From positions 707,080,885 through 707,144,884 of the forward strand of contig CM068367.1 of NCBI GenBank assembly GCA_034769895.1: a DNA stretch of 64,000 nt. Direction: 5' to 3'. Every line of letters begins with the position of its first letter. Position 1 is the first letter of the stretch. Positions 1 through 12,300 of the stretch are shown in pieces. The notes below the pieces were generated by a model that was not told where the DNA came from, did not search any database, and saw only the letters and a list, made by a program, of their open reading frames with translations. The position numbers and the translations under genes were made by a program. The stretch comes from Magicicada septendecula (Eukaryota > Arthropoda > Insecta > Hemiptera > Cicadidae).

Positions 1-946
1 TACCTGCATAAAGATATAATCCTCTAAAACAAACGAAACTAAAATAACCACCAAATTACATTGGAACTTGCAGTTTACACAATCCAATAGAAAAACGTAA
101 TTGGATTCGAATTTCGTCGAAGCACGTAACCACAAACTCGGACAATGGTGAACAAAAGGAGCGGTATTTCTGCATCATCCAAGGACCAAGAATTCCACTT
201 TTATTTCAACTTTGGAGAGAAGACGGACGAAGATAAATTCATCTGCATTCGCTATTGACCAAACACTACCAGAGGTTAGTTGTACACAGCCTCATCAAGT
301 TGCGATGTCGAGCGGACGGTAAAGCAACAATTATTTAATATTATTTAATAAAATTTAACTCTATATTCTAATACCTTGTATTCCTATTTATGCATTTTCT
401 GATCTTCCTAACAGTTGAAAGAACCTTCACACCCTGTATTTAGAGAATTATAAAAACCATAACTGAATTTAATATAAAACCTTGAATCCGATCGATAATC
501 GATTACTTCTGACTTATAGCCTTTTGTAAGAGAACAATTTTGTTGGACATTAAATATTAATAAAGAATCATTTCAGAATTTCAATATCTTCTCATTTATA
601 TAAGATTTAATGGAGTGTGAATAAGAAATAAGATAGGTAGAGAGTATAACCAATAATCACCGTACGCGGTGGATTAACCTACAAATTTCCCTTGTTTGGG
701 AACCACAGCGCTATTCGCGGACTTCTCAGGTATTAAAGAGAGGAGAATTCAATAAAAATTTCTGCCATTCTCTTCAAAACAGAATAGGCTTGAGCGGAAT
801 TTTCGAATAACACCCTACACACATAATTTTCACTCACATTAACACCATTATATTAAATAGAGAGATAAAGGAGATATAATTAACAATATCACAACACCTA
901 CTAAATTAAGATTAATAAAATTAATAAAAGAGAGGAAGGAGTTACA
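1..946 (+). other. LTR-like segment of the array unit (unit 1 shown)
   Basis: Bases 391-428 align by eye with 58588-58622 of the gypsy element's putative LTR: both run cattt, ctga, agtt, aaagaa, tca in the same order. A second match is ataatcgatt (496-505 versus about 58732-58741). The segment closes with a purine-rich tract and ttaca (917-946), like 58871-58900. Polyadenylation-type aataaa occurs near 556. Read as the 3' half of an LTR ending ttaca at 946. The LTR start is not settled; a candidate is tgtaatattaca at 3314 of the preceding unit, comparable to tgtaacattaca at 57302. The same segment recurs in every unit. Confidence 0.4.
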
Positions 947-956
947 TATTATAAAT

Positions 957-978
957 TGGCGCTCAACTAGTGTAGGGC
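957..978 (+). other. Primer-binding-site-like motif (tRNA-Lys type)
   Basis: tggcgctcaac, 10 bp downstream of the proposed LTR end, matches 10 of 11 bases of the Lys-tRNA-complementary site tggcgcccaac used by many retroelements, and is followed after a short interruption by gtagggc. Repeated in every unit (for example 5623 and 10289). A gap of 10 bp to the LTR end is larger than usual, which lowers confidence. Confidence 0.35.
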
Positions 979-1047
979 TTAAGTTAAGTAAAACCATAAT
1001 TTTGTAAATATTACTTAACTCGAGCAGGCAACTGTTGGAGACAAAAA

Positions 1048-1131
1048 ATGCACACCAGAGGAGTGTCTAAAAAGATGATGAAGGAACGAGAAATGGAAGA
1101 TCCTTCCACTAGTAACACTCAAGTACAATAA
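1048..1131 (+). pseudogene. 27-codon ORF after the PBS, possible Gag N-terminal remnant
   Basis: The first ATG downstream of the PBS-like motif opens a short, charged, Lys/Arg/Glu/Met-rich frame (starts MHTRGVSKKMMKE) and stops at TAA 1129-1131. Position fits a gag start in a gypsy-type element. No nucleocapsid, protease or RT follows in the unit, so any element was non-autonomous. The frame recurs unchanged in the units checked, which reflects recent duplication and not selection. Equally consistent with a chance ORF. Confidence 0.15.
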
Positions 1132-2591
1132 AAAAGTGCAAAGTGCCAGTGTAAACCCAAAGTAAATAGAAAACCCAACATATAGGTATAGACACCTAAA
1201 ACCAGTGAATAACACTATAGTTTAATGGTGAAAAATACCAAAAAATAAGAATGTTATTGTTATTATAATTAAAAGTGATAGTAGATTAGGAATACAATTG
1301 TATTCAGGGTAAAAATCCTATAATGATTAAAAATGTTATTGTTACAATGGTTAGGTAGGAAAAAATATATAGTAGATGTTAAAAGTAAAATATACTAAAT
1401 AATATAAGTGCAAAATAAGTAAAACATCCTTGGATCTTAAAATGTTCAAAGGGATAATTAGCAAGATAAAATAAATGGTGTTATAATGTTCTTCACCAAG
1501 ATAGTTATTTGTTCAATTAAGTTTATCAGAAGGAATATGGCTGAAAAAGGTAAACAGACCATAAACCTAATTTTTGTGTTATGTTTAATAAGTAATCTTA
1601 AATGATAGACAAGTTATAAAAAATGGAAATATAGATAAGTAAGGAGATAAATTCTTACAAACATAATAATACAGGGAAGGAAATTAGATGATAATAGACA
1701 GACCATGATTTTGTAAAGTAATAAGAACATACAATTATTGTAAAATAGCCCAAATTAATTCAAAAGGTAAACAAGTCATAAGTGACACCAAGCAAAACAT
1801 ATGTAAATGTAAATGTAAAATAATCTTTAATTTGTGTAAAATAAGAAGAGATATCCAAATACTACTTAGGCCTATAAAATGCCTAACTGTATATATCCAA
1901 AATAAACACATTATAAGAAATTAACTATTGTATTAGAAAATTTAGGGCAAGTAACTAGTTAAGTACAATTAGTGAATCATATTAAGATGTCAAAGTTAAA
2001 TTAAAAACATAAAATAAGAAAGAAATGTAATTACATAATATTAATATTATTGTCAAAACTATAATACATAAACAAACCCAGCTTTGTGGGATGTCAAAAT
2101 GATCTTTGAAAGAAAATATAAACGGTTGTGATAATATCTCATACATAGATAAGAAGATAGAAGAATAATAGCAATCAGAAGATATATTTTATTCATTTTG
2201 AATTAGAATTCAAATATTATAACAATAGACATAAAATATGATCAGCCAATGAGTGTACAGACAGTTGTCATAACAACGGAACGTTATTTATTAGAATTCC
2301 ATTAAAAAGAATTAGTTCATTATTGACGCTCAAGACATATAGAAGCCAAACCATATTCAACTCAAATTTAACTCAAAATAGTCAAAATTAAGTCAAAATT
2401 TTATAAAACGAGGATGCAAGAAGTCTGATGAAGAACTAATTAATCCAACAGAGACCACAGACCAGATTTTCAAATTCTAAATTAATTATATAATCCACCT
2501 TATCCGAAAAAGAAGCCAGATATAATCCAATTCATAAATGATGGAAGATTGATGCTCAAAAGGACCCAACCTAACTAGAACTGAGTAACTC
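1132..2591. other. A-rich non-coding part of the unit
   Basis: About 1.46 kb, strongly A-rich on the + strand with stops in all frames. It contains a small nested repeat (aaatgtaaatgtaaa near 1802) and a cccagctttgtggg inverted repeat near 2078. No gene, RNA or promoter is recognised. Same content in each later unit. Confidence 0.6.
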
Positions 2592-2779
2592 GGTAATTCT
2601 GAACTTTGTTAGCCAATGCTGATATTGCTGTGACATATTTTTTGTTCTATTCTTCTATGTTATATAAACACGAGAAAAATAATTTTAAACGGCGGTCGAA
2701 CCTATTTATGGAGAAAAAAAATAAAATAAATACTCCCATAAGAACACATGCAATTGAGAATGAGCGCCATATTGACTGA
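2592..2779 (+). repeat. Merlin-linked ~190-bp module inside the array unit
   Basis: From ggtaattctga to gccatattgactga this segment is nearly identical to 46974-47116 (direct) and 47309-47494 (inverted) in the flank, including tgctgatattgc, ttctatgttatataaac and ttttaaacggcggtcgaa. All three copies diverge just after gccatatt(a/g)actg, which marks a shared element end. The flank copy lies just downstream of a Merlin transposase exon, so I infer a Merlin terminal or intronic fragment carried into the unit before amplification. Present in all ten units (for example near 7258 and 44505). Confidence 0.75.
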
Positions 2780-3102
2780 GAAATGACAGGTCCAGCTATT
2801 GTAGACGCGTGATGTCACCGTGTGTACATCACACAACACAAAAGCGGTTTAAAGCTTTGCGTTGAGCCCACCGCGAGTTTATTATTAGTAACCTCACCCA
2901 CGAGTCCTGGTCACCCACGTCCACAAAAAATATTGCGATAATGGCTTCACTGATATCACTGTATACTATACCACCTATTTTTCGAATTGATTCACTATAG
3001 TTTTGGATCACGAACATCACAATTCACAATACCACCACTAACATTTTACTTTTGAACATATTCACGCAGAGGAAGTACATCTGTTATGACGCGATGCAAA
3101 AC

Positions 3103-3299
3103 TATCGATGTTTATCATCGTGAAGAGTACATCGATTAAATATCACTATAATATTGACAACTCGGAACACTAAGTTTTTTATAAGTAAAAACGTAAAGTT
3201 TTACCTTACAGCCTAAACCGGCTTTCACCTATAGAACTGTCCAACGAAATCCAAGACAGTACATCGATGTTAAAAAAAAATCGGTATTAAAACATCGAT
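3103..3299. promoter_or_regulatory. Cluster of four ATCGAT motifs (unit 1 shown)
   Basis: ATCGAT occurs at 3104, 3131, 3263 and 3294, the first as TATCGATG. Two more lie at 491 and 498 in the LTR-like part. This is the core of the DRE/BEAF-type motif TATCGATA known from insect promoters and boundary elements. The same cluster recurs in every unit, and two perfect TATCGATA copies sit upstream of the Merlin exon. Function is inferred only. Confidence 0.3.
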
Positions 3300-4666
3300 G
3301 CTTTTTACATGTTTGTAATATTACAAATAATTGGGGATGAATAATAAATAAAAATAATTGGTAAATAAGTAAAAATAATTAAAGAGAAGAATAATATACC
3401 CCTATATTTTATTCACTTACCTATCAGAAGATTCTGAAAGTGAAAACCTCAACACTTAGGTAAAGGCGAGGTGACGTTAAAATAATTTAACTCATATTCA
3501 TATAATTATTTATTATTATAATGATTATAAAGTGTTTGATTATATAGTGAACAAACATACATAAAACCACCTACTTTAACAAAAACAGAAAACTCTTTAA
3601 ATCAATGTCAGGTTTGTTTACTCCTAGTGAAAGTTTAAGTTAGTTTGGTAAATTCTCAACAACAAAAATAGTATACCAAAAAAATTTTACCGTCTCCACT
3701 CTGAGTAATAATTAATTTTATTTTTATGTGTTATCCATAGGTCAAGATAAAGTTGTTGTTAGATATTATAAAGTTACTTATTTGTATACATGTACTTAGC
3801 TAATAAGATGATTATAATTGTAAACTTGGATAAAAAGGCTATAATTGTTAACAAGGTACCAAAGGAGTTTAATGCCACCATATCATACATAGATAAAAGG
3901 TTCTATAATATTGCAGATAGTAACAAGTTAAATTCAGAAGTAGATCAAGGTATAATGATAGGCCTAACAACCAATCACATTATATAGTAAGTCAGATCAG
4001 AAAGGTTAGGTAAAGAAATTAGTAACAAATACTAAATACAATCTAATGAGTTAGTAGAAGTTAATAATAATTAATAATAACAAATAAATAAACTCAAAAT
4101 AACGAATTATTATAATGGCATAGTGCAATGATACCGATAGATAATATTTGGTAACAGAAAAATAATATTTGTTAAAATAAACAGACTAAGAGTAAAAAGA
4201 CAGCAAAATATATAAGAGTTAGTAAACAAGCCATAAGTAAGATTATATTCGGATATAATAGAAATTTAGAAAGGGATTATTTTGATGAGTGGAAGAACTT
4301 TGTATGAAAGGATTATAAAATCAGATAACATCGAATAAGAATAAAAAATGGTTGCTAGGGACGACAAAATATATAGAATTTGTTGATTTGATTATTGAAT
4401 AATTTTACATGAACGAGGAGAGTTTAACTAAGAGAGATGCTCAGTAAAAAATTGATTTAATATAAAATACCAAGTACAGAGAAAGTTAAAATAAATGAAT
4501 GATAAATTGCAATAGTTTGGTCCACTAATAGTTAACCATATTATATAATTGGACAATATAAAAACGATACACAAAGTAACTAAAAATAAAGGAAGAACTC
4601 GGATTGCCAAATTCCGGATAATGAACAAATGTTAAATTAACAAAGTAACGAAACCAGAAAAATAAG
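3300..4666. other. A-rich non-coding rest of the unit
   Basis: No gene recognised. It opens with tgtaatattaca (3314-3325), a possible LTR start. It contains a 65-codon + frame at 3790-3987 and a 66-codon - frame at 4428-4628, both without recognisable motifs and conserved between units only as much as the surrounding DNA. It may include the 5' half of the LTR (inference). Confidence 0.5.
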
Positions 4667-7600
4667 TACCTGCATAAAGATATAATCCTCTAAAACAAAC
4701 GAAACTAAAATAACCACCAAATTACATTGGAACTTGCAGTTTACACAATCCAATAGAAAAACGTAATTGGATTCGAATTTCGTCGAAGCACGTAACCACA
4801 AACTCGGACAATGGTGAACAAAAGGAGCGGTATTTCTGCATCATCCAAGGACCAAGAATTCCACTTTTATTTCAACTTTGGAGAGAAGACGGACGAAGAT
4901 AAATTCATCTGCATTCGCTATTGACCAAACACTACCAGAGGTTAGTTGTACACAGCCTCATCAAGTTGCGATGTCGAGCGGACGGTAAAGCAACAATTAT
5001 TTAATATTATTTAATAAAATTTAACTCTATATTCTAATACCTTGTATTCCTATTTATGCATTTTCTGATCTTCCTAACAGTTGAAAGAACCTTCACACCC
5101 TGTATTTAGAGAATTATAAAAACCATAACTGAATTTAATATAAAACCTTGAATCCGATCGATAATCGATTACTTCTGACTTATAGCCTTTTGTAAGAGAA
5201 CAATTTTGTTGGACATTAAATATTAATAAAGAATCATTTCAGAATTTCAATATCTTCTCATTTATATAAGATTTAATGGAGTGTGAATAAGAAATAAGAT
5301 AGGTAGAGAGTATAACCAATAATCACCGTACGCGGTGGATTAACCTACAAATTTCCCTTGTTTGGGAACCACAGCGCTATTCGCGGACTTCTCAGGTATT
5401 AAAGAGAGGAGAATTCAATAAAAATTTCTGCCATTCTCTTCAAAACAGAATAGGCTTGAGCGGAATTTTCGAATAACACCCTACACACATAATTTTCACT
5501 CACATTAACACCATTATATTAAATAGAGAGATAAAGGAGATATAATTAACAATATCACAACACCTACTAAATTAAGATTAATAAAATTAATAAAAGAGAG
5601 GAAGGAGTTACATATTATAAATTGGCGCTCAACTAGTGTAGGGCTTAAGTTAAGTAAAACCATAATTTTGTAAATATTACTTAACTCGAGCAGGCAACTG
5701 TTGGAGACAAAAAATGCACACCAGAGGAGTGTCTAAAAAGATGATGAAGGAACGAGAAATGGAAGATCCTTCCACTAGTAACACTCAAGTACAATAAAAA
5801 AGTGCAAAGTGCCAGTGTAAACCCAAAGTAAATAGAAAACCCAACATATAGGTATAGACACCTAAAACCAGTGAATAACACTATAGTTTAATGGTGAAAA
5901 ATACCAAAAAATAAGAATGTTATTGTTATTATAATTAAAAGTGATAGTAGATTAGGAATACAATTGTATTCAGGGTAAAAATCCTATAATGATTAAAAAT
6001 GTTATTGTTACAATGGTTAGGTAGGAAAAAATATATAGTAGATGTTAAAAGTAAAATATACTAAATAATATAAGTGCAAAATAAGTAAAACATCCTTGGA
6101 TCTTAAAATGTTCAAAGGGATAATTAGCAAGATAAAATAAATGGTGTTATAATGTTCTTCACCAAGATAGTTATTTGTTCAATTAAGTTTATCAGAAGGA
6201 ATATGGCTGAAAAAGGTAAACAGACCATAAACCTAATTTTTGTGTTATGTTTAATAAGTAATCTTAAATGATAGACAAGTTATAAAAAATGGAAATATAG
6301 ATAAGTAAGGAGATAAATTCTTACAAACATAATAATACAGGGAAGGAAATTAGATGATAATAGACAGACCATGATTTTGTAAAGTAATAAGAACATACAA
6401 TTATTGTAAAATAGCCCAAATTAATTCAAAAGGTAAACAAGTCATAAGTGACACCAAGCAAAACATATGTAAATGTAAATGTAAAATAATCTTTAATTTG
6501 TGTAAAATAAGAAGAGATATCCAAATACTACTTAGGCCTATAAAATGCCTAACTGTATATATCCAAAATAAACACATTATAAGAAATTAACTATTGTATT
6601 AGAAAATTTAGGGCAAGTAACTAGTTAAGTACAATTAGTGAATCATATTAAGATGTCAAAGTTAAATTAAAAACATAAAATAAGAAAGAAATGTAATTAC
6701 ATAATATTAATATTATTGTCAAAACTATAATACATAAACAAACCCAGCTTTGTGGGATGTCAAAATGATCTTTGAAAGAAAATATAAACGGTTGTGATAA
6801 TATCTCATACATAGATAAGAAGATAGAAGAATAATAGCAATCAGAAGATATATTTTATTCATTTTGAATTAGAATTCAAATATTATAACAATAGACATAA
6901 AATATGATCAGCCAATGAGTGTACAGACAGTTGTCATAACAACGGAACGTTATTTATTAGAATTCCATTAAAAAGAATTAGTTCATTATTGACGCTCAAG
7001 ACATATAGAAGCCAAACCATATTCAACTCAAATTTAACTCAAAATAGTCAAAATTAAGTCAAAATTTTATAAAACGAGGATGCAAGAAGTCTGATGAAGA
7101 ACTAATTAATCCAACAGAGACCACAGACCAGATTTTCAAATTCTAAATTAATTATATAATCCACCTTATCCGAAAAAGAAGCCAGATATAATCCAATTCA
7201 TAAATGATGGAAGATTGATGCTCAAAAGGACCCAACCTAACTAGAACTGAGTAACTCGGTAATTCTGAACTTTGTTAGCCAATGCTGATATTGCTGTGAC
7301 ATATTTTTTGTTCTATTCTTCTATGTTATATAAACACGAGAAAAATAATTTTAAACGGCGGTCGAACCTATTTATGGAGAAAAAAAATAAAATAAATACT
7401 CCCATAAGAACACATGCAATTGAGAATGAGCGCCATATTGACTGAGAAATGACAGGTCCAGCTATTGTAGACGCGTGACGTCACCGTGTGTACATCACAC
7501 AACACAAAAGCGGTTTAAAGCTTTGCGTTGAGCCCACCGCGAGTTTATTATTAGTAACCTCACCCACGAGTCCTGGTCACCCACGTCCACAAAAAATATT

Positions 7601-9332
7601 GCGATAATGGCTTCACTGATATCACTGTATACTATACCACCTATTTTTCGAATTGATTCACTATAGTTTTGGATCACGAACATCACAATTCACAATACCA
7701 CCACTAACATTTTACTTTTGAACATATTCACGCAGAGGAAGTACATCTGTTATGACGCGATGCAAAACTATCGATGTTTATCATCGTGAAGAGTACATCG
7801 ATTAAATATCACTATAATATTGACAACTCGGAACACTAAGTTTTTTATAAGTAAAAACGTAAAGTTTTACCTTACAGCCTAAACCGGCTTTCACCTATAG
7901 AACTGTCCAACGAAATCCAAGACAGTACATCGATGTTAAAAAAAAATCGGTATTAAAACATCGATGCTTTTTACATGTTTGTAATATTACAAATAATTGG
8001 GGATGAATAATAAATAAAAATAATTGGTAAATAAGTAAAAATAATTAAAGAGAAGAATAATATACCCCTATATTTTATTCACTTACCTATCAGAAGATTC
8101 TGAAAGTGAAAACCTCAACACTTAGGTAAAGGCGAGGTGACGTTAAAATAATTTAACTCATATTCATATAATTATTTATTATTATAATGATTATAAAGTG
8201 TTTGATTATATAGTGAACAAACATACATAAAACCACCTACTTTAACAAAAACAGAAAACTCTTTAAATCAATGTCAGGTTTGTTTACTCCTAGTGAAAGT
8301 TTAAGTTAGTTTGGTAAATTCTCAACAACAAAAATAGTATACCAAAAAAATTTTACCGTCTCCACTCTGAGTAATAATTAATTTTATTTTTATGTGTTAT
8401 CCATAGGTCAAGATAAAGTTGTTGTTAGATATTATAAAGTTACTTATTTGTATACATGTACTTAGCTAATAAGATGATTATAATTGTAAACTTGGATAAA
8501 AAGGCTATAATTGTTAACAAGGTACCAAAGGAGTTTAATGCCACCATATCATACATAGATAAAAGGTTCTATAATATTGCAGATAGTAACAAGTTAAATT
8601 CAGAAGTAGATCAAGGTATAATGATAGGCCTAACAACCAATCACATTATATAGTAAGTCAGATCAGAAAGGTTAGGTAAAGAAATTAGTAACAAATACTA
8701 AATACAATCTAATGAGTTAGTAGAAGTTAATAATAATTAATAATAACAAATAAATAAACTCAAAATAACGAATTATTATAATGGCATAGTGCAATGATAC
8801 CGATAGATAATATTTGGTAACAGAAAAATAATATTTGTTAAAATAAACAGACTAAGAGTAAAAAGACAGCAAAATATATAAGAGTTAGTAAACAAGCCAT
8901 AAGTAAGATTATATTCGGATATAATAGAAATTTAGAAAGGGATTATTTTGATGAGTGGAAGAACTTTGTATGAAAGGATTATAAAATCAGATAACATCGA
9001 ATAAGAATAAAAAATGGTTGCTAGGGACGACAAAATATATAGAATTTGTTGATTTGATTATTGAATAATTTTACATGAACGAGGAGAGTTTAACTAAGAG
9101 AGATGCTCAGTAAAAAATTGATTTAATATAAAATACCAAGTACAGAGAAAGTTAAAATAAATGAATGATAAATTGCAATAGTTTGGTCCACTAATAGTTA
9201 ACCATATTATATAATTGGACAATATAAAAACGATACACAAAGTAACTAAAAATAAAGGAAGAACTCGGATTGCCAAATTCCGGATAATGAACAAATGTTA
9301 AATTAACAAAGTAACGAAACCAGAAAAATAAC
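4667..9332 (+). repeat. Array unit 2 (4666 bp)
   Basis: Almost identical to unit 1. By eye I noted only an intact gtgacgtcac at 7475 and a C instead of G just before the next unit start. This is the most recently separated neighbouring pair in the window. Confidence 0.95.
7475..7484. promoter_or_regulatory. CRE-like palindrome gtgacgtcac (unit 2 shown)
   Basis: A perfect 10-bp palindrome containing TGACGTCA, the ATF/CREB-type core. It lies about 30 bp beyond the end of the Merlin-linked module. In unit 1 the centre is mutated (2809-2818). A perfect TGACGTCA also occurs at 47238-47245 beside the inverted module copy, and CGACGTCA at 46084 upstream of the transposase exon. Confidence 0.3.
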
Positions 9333-12300
9333 TACCTGCATAAAGATATAATCCTCTAAAACAAACGAAACTAAAATAACCACCAAATTACATTGGAACT
9401 TGCAGTTTACACAATCCAATAGAAAAACGTAATTGGATTCGAATTTCGTCGAAGCACGTAACCACAAACTCGGACAATGGTGAACAAAAGGAGCGGTATT
9501 TCTGCATCATCCAAGGACCAAGAATTCCACTTTTATTTCAACTTTGGAGAGAAGACGGACGAAGATAAATTCATCTGCATTCGCTATTGACCAAACACTA
9601 CCAGAGGTTAGTTGTACACAGCCTCATCGAGTTGCGATGTCGAGCGGACGGTAAAGCAACAATTATTTAAATATTATTTAATAAAATTTAACTCTATATT
9701 CTAATACCTTGTATTCCTATTTATGCATTTTCTGATCTTCCTAACAGTTGAAAGAACCTTCACACCCTGTATTTAAAGAATTATAAAAACCATAACTGAA
9801 TTTAATATAAAACCTTGAATCCGATCGATAATCGATTACTTCTGACTTATAGCCTTTTGTAAGAGAACAATTTTGTTGGACATTAAATATTAATAAAGAA
9901 TCATTTCAGAATTTCAATATCTTCTCATTTATATAAGATTTAATGGAGTGTGAATAAGAAATAAGATAGGTAGAGAGTATAACCAATAATCACCGTACGC
10001 GGTGGATTAACCTACAAATTTCCCTTGTTTGGGAACCACAGCGCTATTCGCGGACTTCTCAGGTATTAAAGAGAGGAGAATTCAATAAAAATTTCTGCCA
10101 TTCTCTTCAAAACAGAATAGGCTTGAGCGGAATTTTCGAATAACACCCTACACACATAATTTTCACTCACATTAACACCATTATATTAAATAGAGAGATA
10201 AAGGAGATATAATTAACAATATCACAACACCTACTAAATTAAGATTAATAAAATTAATAAAAGAGAGGAAGGAGTTACATATTATAAATTGGCGCTCAAC
10301 TAGTGTAGGGCTTAAGTTAAGTAAAACCATAATTTTGTAAATATTACTTAACTCGAGCAGGCAACTGTTGGAGACAAAAAATGCACACCAGAGGAGTGTC
10401 TAAAAAGATGATGAAGGAACGAGAAATGGAAGATCCTTCCACTAGTAACACTCAAGTACAATAAAAAAGTGCAAAGTGCCAGTGTAAACCCAAAGTAAAT
10501 AGAAAACCCAACATATAGGTATAGACACCTAAAACCAGTGAATAACACTATAGTATAATGGTGAAAAATACCAAAAAATAAGAATGTTATTGTTATTATA
10601 ATTAAAAGTGATAGTAGATTAGGAATACAATTGTATTCAGGGTAAAAATCCTATAATGATTAAAAATGTTATTGTTACAATGGTTAGGTAGGAAAAAATA
10701 TATAGTAGATGTTAAAAGTAAAATATACTAAATAATATAAGTGCCAAATAAGTAAAACATCCTTGGATCTTAAAATGTTCAAAGGGATAATTAGCAAGAT
10801 AAAATAAATGGTGTTATAATGTTCTTCACCAAGATAGTTCTTTGTTCAATTAAGTTTATGAGAAGGAATATGGCTGAAAAAGGTAAACAGACCATAAACC
10901 TAATTTTTGTGTTATGTTTAATAAGTAATCTTAAATGATAGACAAGTTATAAAAAATGGAAATATAGATAAGTAAGGAGATAAATTCTTACAAACATAAT
11001 AATACAGGGAAGGAAATTAGATGATAATAGACAGACCATGATTTTGTAAAGTAATAAGAACATACAATTATTGTAAAATAGCCCAAATTAATTCAAAAGG
11101 TAAACAAGTCATAAGTGACACCAAGTAAAACATATGTAAATGTAAATGTAAAATAATCTTTAATTTGTGTAAAATAAGAAGAAATATCCAAATACTACTT
11201 AGGCCTATAAAATGCCTAACTGTATATATCCAAAATAAACACATTATAAGAAATTAACTATTGTATTAGAAAATTTAGGGCAAGTAACTAGTTAAGTACA
11301 ATTAGTGAATCATATTAAGATGTCAAAGTTAAATTAAAAACATAAAATAAGAAAGAAATGTAATTACATAATATTAATATTATTGTCAAAACTATAATAC
11401 ATAAACAAACCCAGCTTTGTGGGATGTCAAAATGATCTCTGAAAGAAAATATAAACGGTTGTGATAATATCTCATACATAGATAAGAAGATAGAAGAATA
11501 ATAGCAATCAGAAAATATATTTTATTCATTTTGAATTAGAATTCAAATATTATAACAATAGACATAAAATATGATCAGCCAATGAGTGTACAGACAGTTG
11601 TCATAACAACGGAACGTTATTTATTAGAATTCCATTAAAAAGAATTAGTTCATTATTGACGCTCAAGACATATAGAAGCCAAACCATATTCAACTCAAAT
11701 TTAACTCAAAATAGTCAAAATTTTATAAAACGAGGATGCAAGAAGTCTGATGAAGAACTAGTCAATCCAACAGAGACCACAGACCAGATTTTCAAATTCT
11801 AAATTAATTATATAATCCACCTTATCCGAAAAAGAAGCCAGACATAATCCAATTCATAAATGATGGAAGATTGATGCTCAAAAGGACCCAACCTAACTAG
11901 AACTGAGTAACTCGGTAATTCTGAACTTTGTTAGCCAATGCTGATATTGCTGTGAAATATTTTTTGTTTTATTCTTCTATGTTATATAAACACGAGAAAA
12001 ATAATTTTAAACGGCGGTCGAACCTATTTACGGAGAAAAAAAATAAAATAAATACTCCCATAAGAACACATGCAATTGAGAATGAGCGCCATATTGACTG
12101 AGAAATGACAGGTCCAGCTATTGTAGATGCGTGACGTCACCGTGTGTACATCACACAACACAAAAGCGGTTTAAAGCTTTGCGTTGAGCCCACCGCGAGT
12201 TTATTATTAGTAACCTCACCCACGGGTCCTGGTCACCCACGTCCACAAAAAATATTGCGATAATGGCTTCACTGATATCACTGTATACTATACCACCTAT

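Larger units (their letters stand above)
1..4666 (+). repeat. Array unit 1 (4666 bp)
   Basis: Reference unit for this annotation. With unit 2 it carries an extra 11 bp near 2390 (a second copy of a gtcaaaatt-type motif) and lacks one A in the atttaatatt run near 335; together these explain 4666 versus 4656 bp. It reads catcaag near 290 where units 3-10 read catcgag. The CRE-like palindrome at 2809 is mutated here (gtgatgtcac). Confidence 0.95.

Noticed and set aside
1015-1215. 66-codon minus-strand ORF repeated in all ten units
   Set aside because: No motif, no promoter or start context, and its conservation equals that of neighbouring non-coding bases; it overlaps the proposed PBS-downstream region on the opposite strand.
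2829-3020. 63-codon minus-strand ORF repeated in units 1-9
   Set aside because: Differences between units include amino-acid changes and a frameshift in unit 10; no recognisable domain. Persistence reflects recent unit duplication.
3790-3987. 65-codon plus-strand ORF repeated in units 1-9
   Set aside because: Looks protein-like by composition (Ile/Lys/Asn-rich), but that is what AT-rich random frames give; no motif and no neighbouring coding part.
4428-4628. 66-codon hydrophobic minus-strand ORF, membrane-like
   Set aside because: Hydrophobicity arises from the T-rich minus strand; variants between units are non-synonymous as often as expected without constraint.
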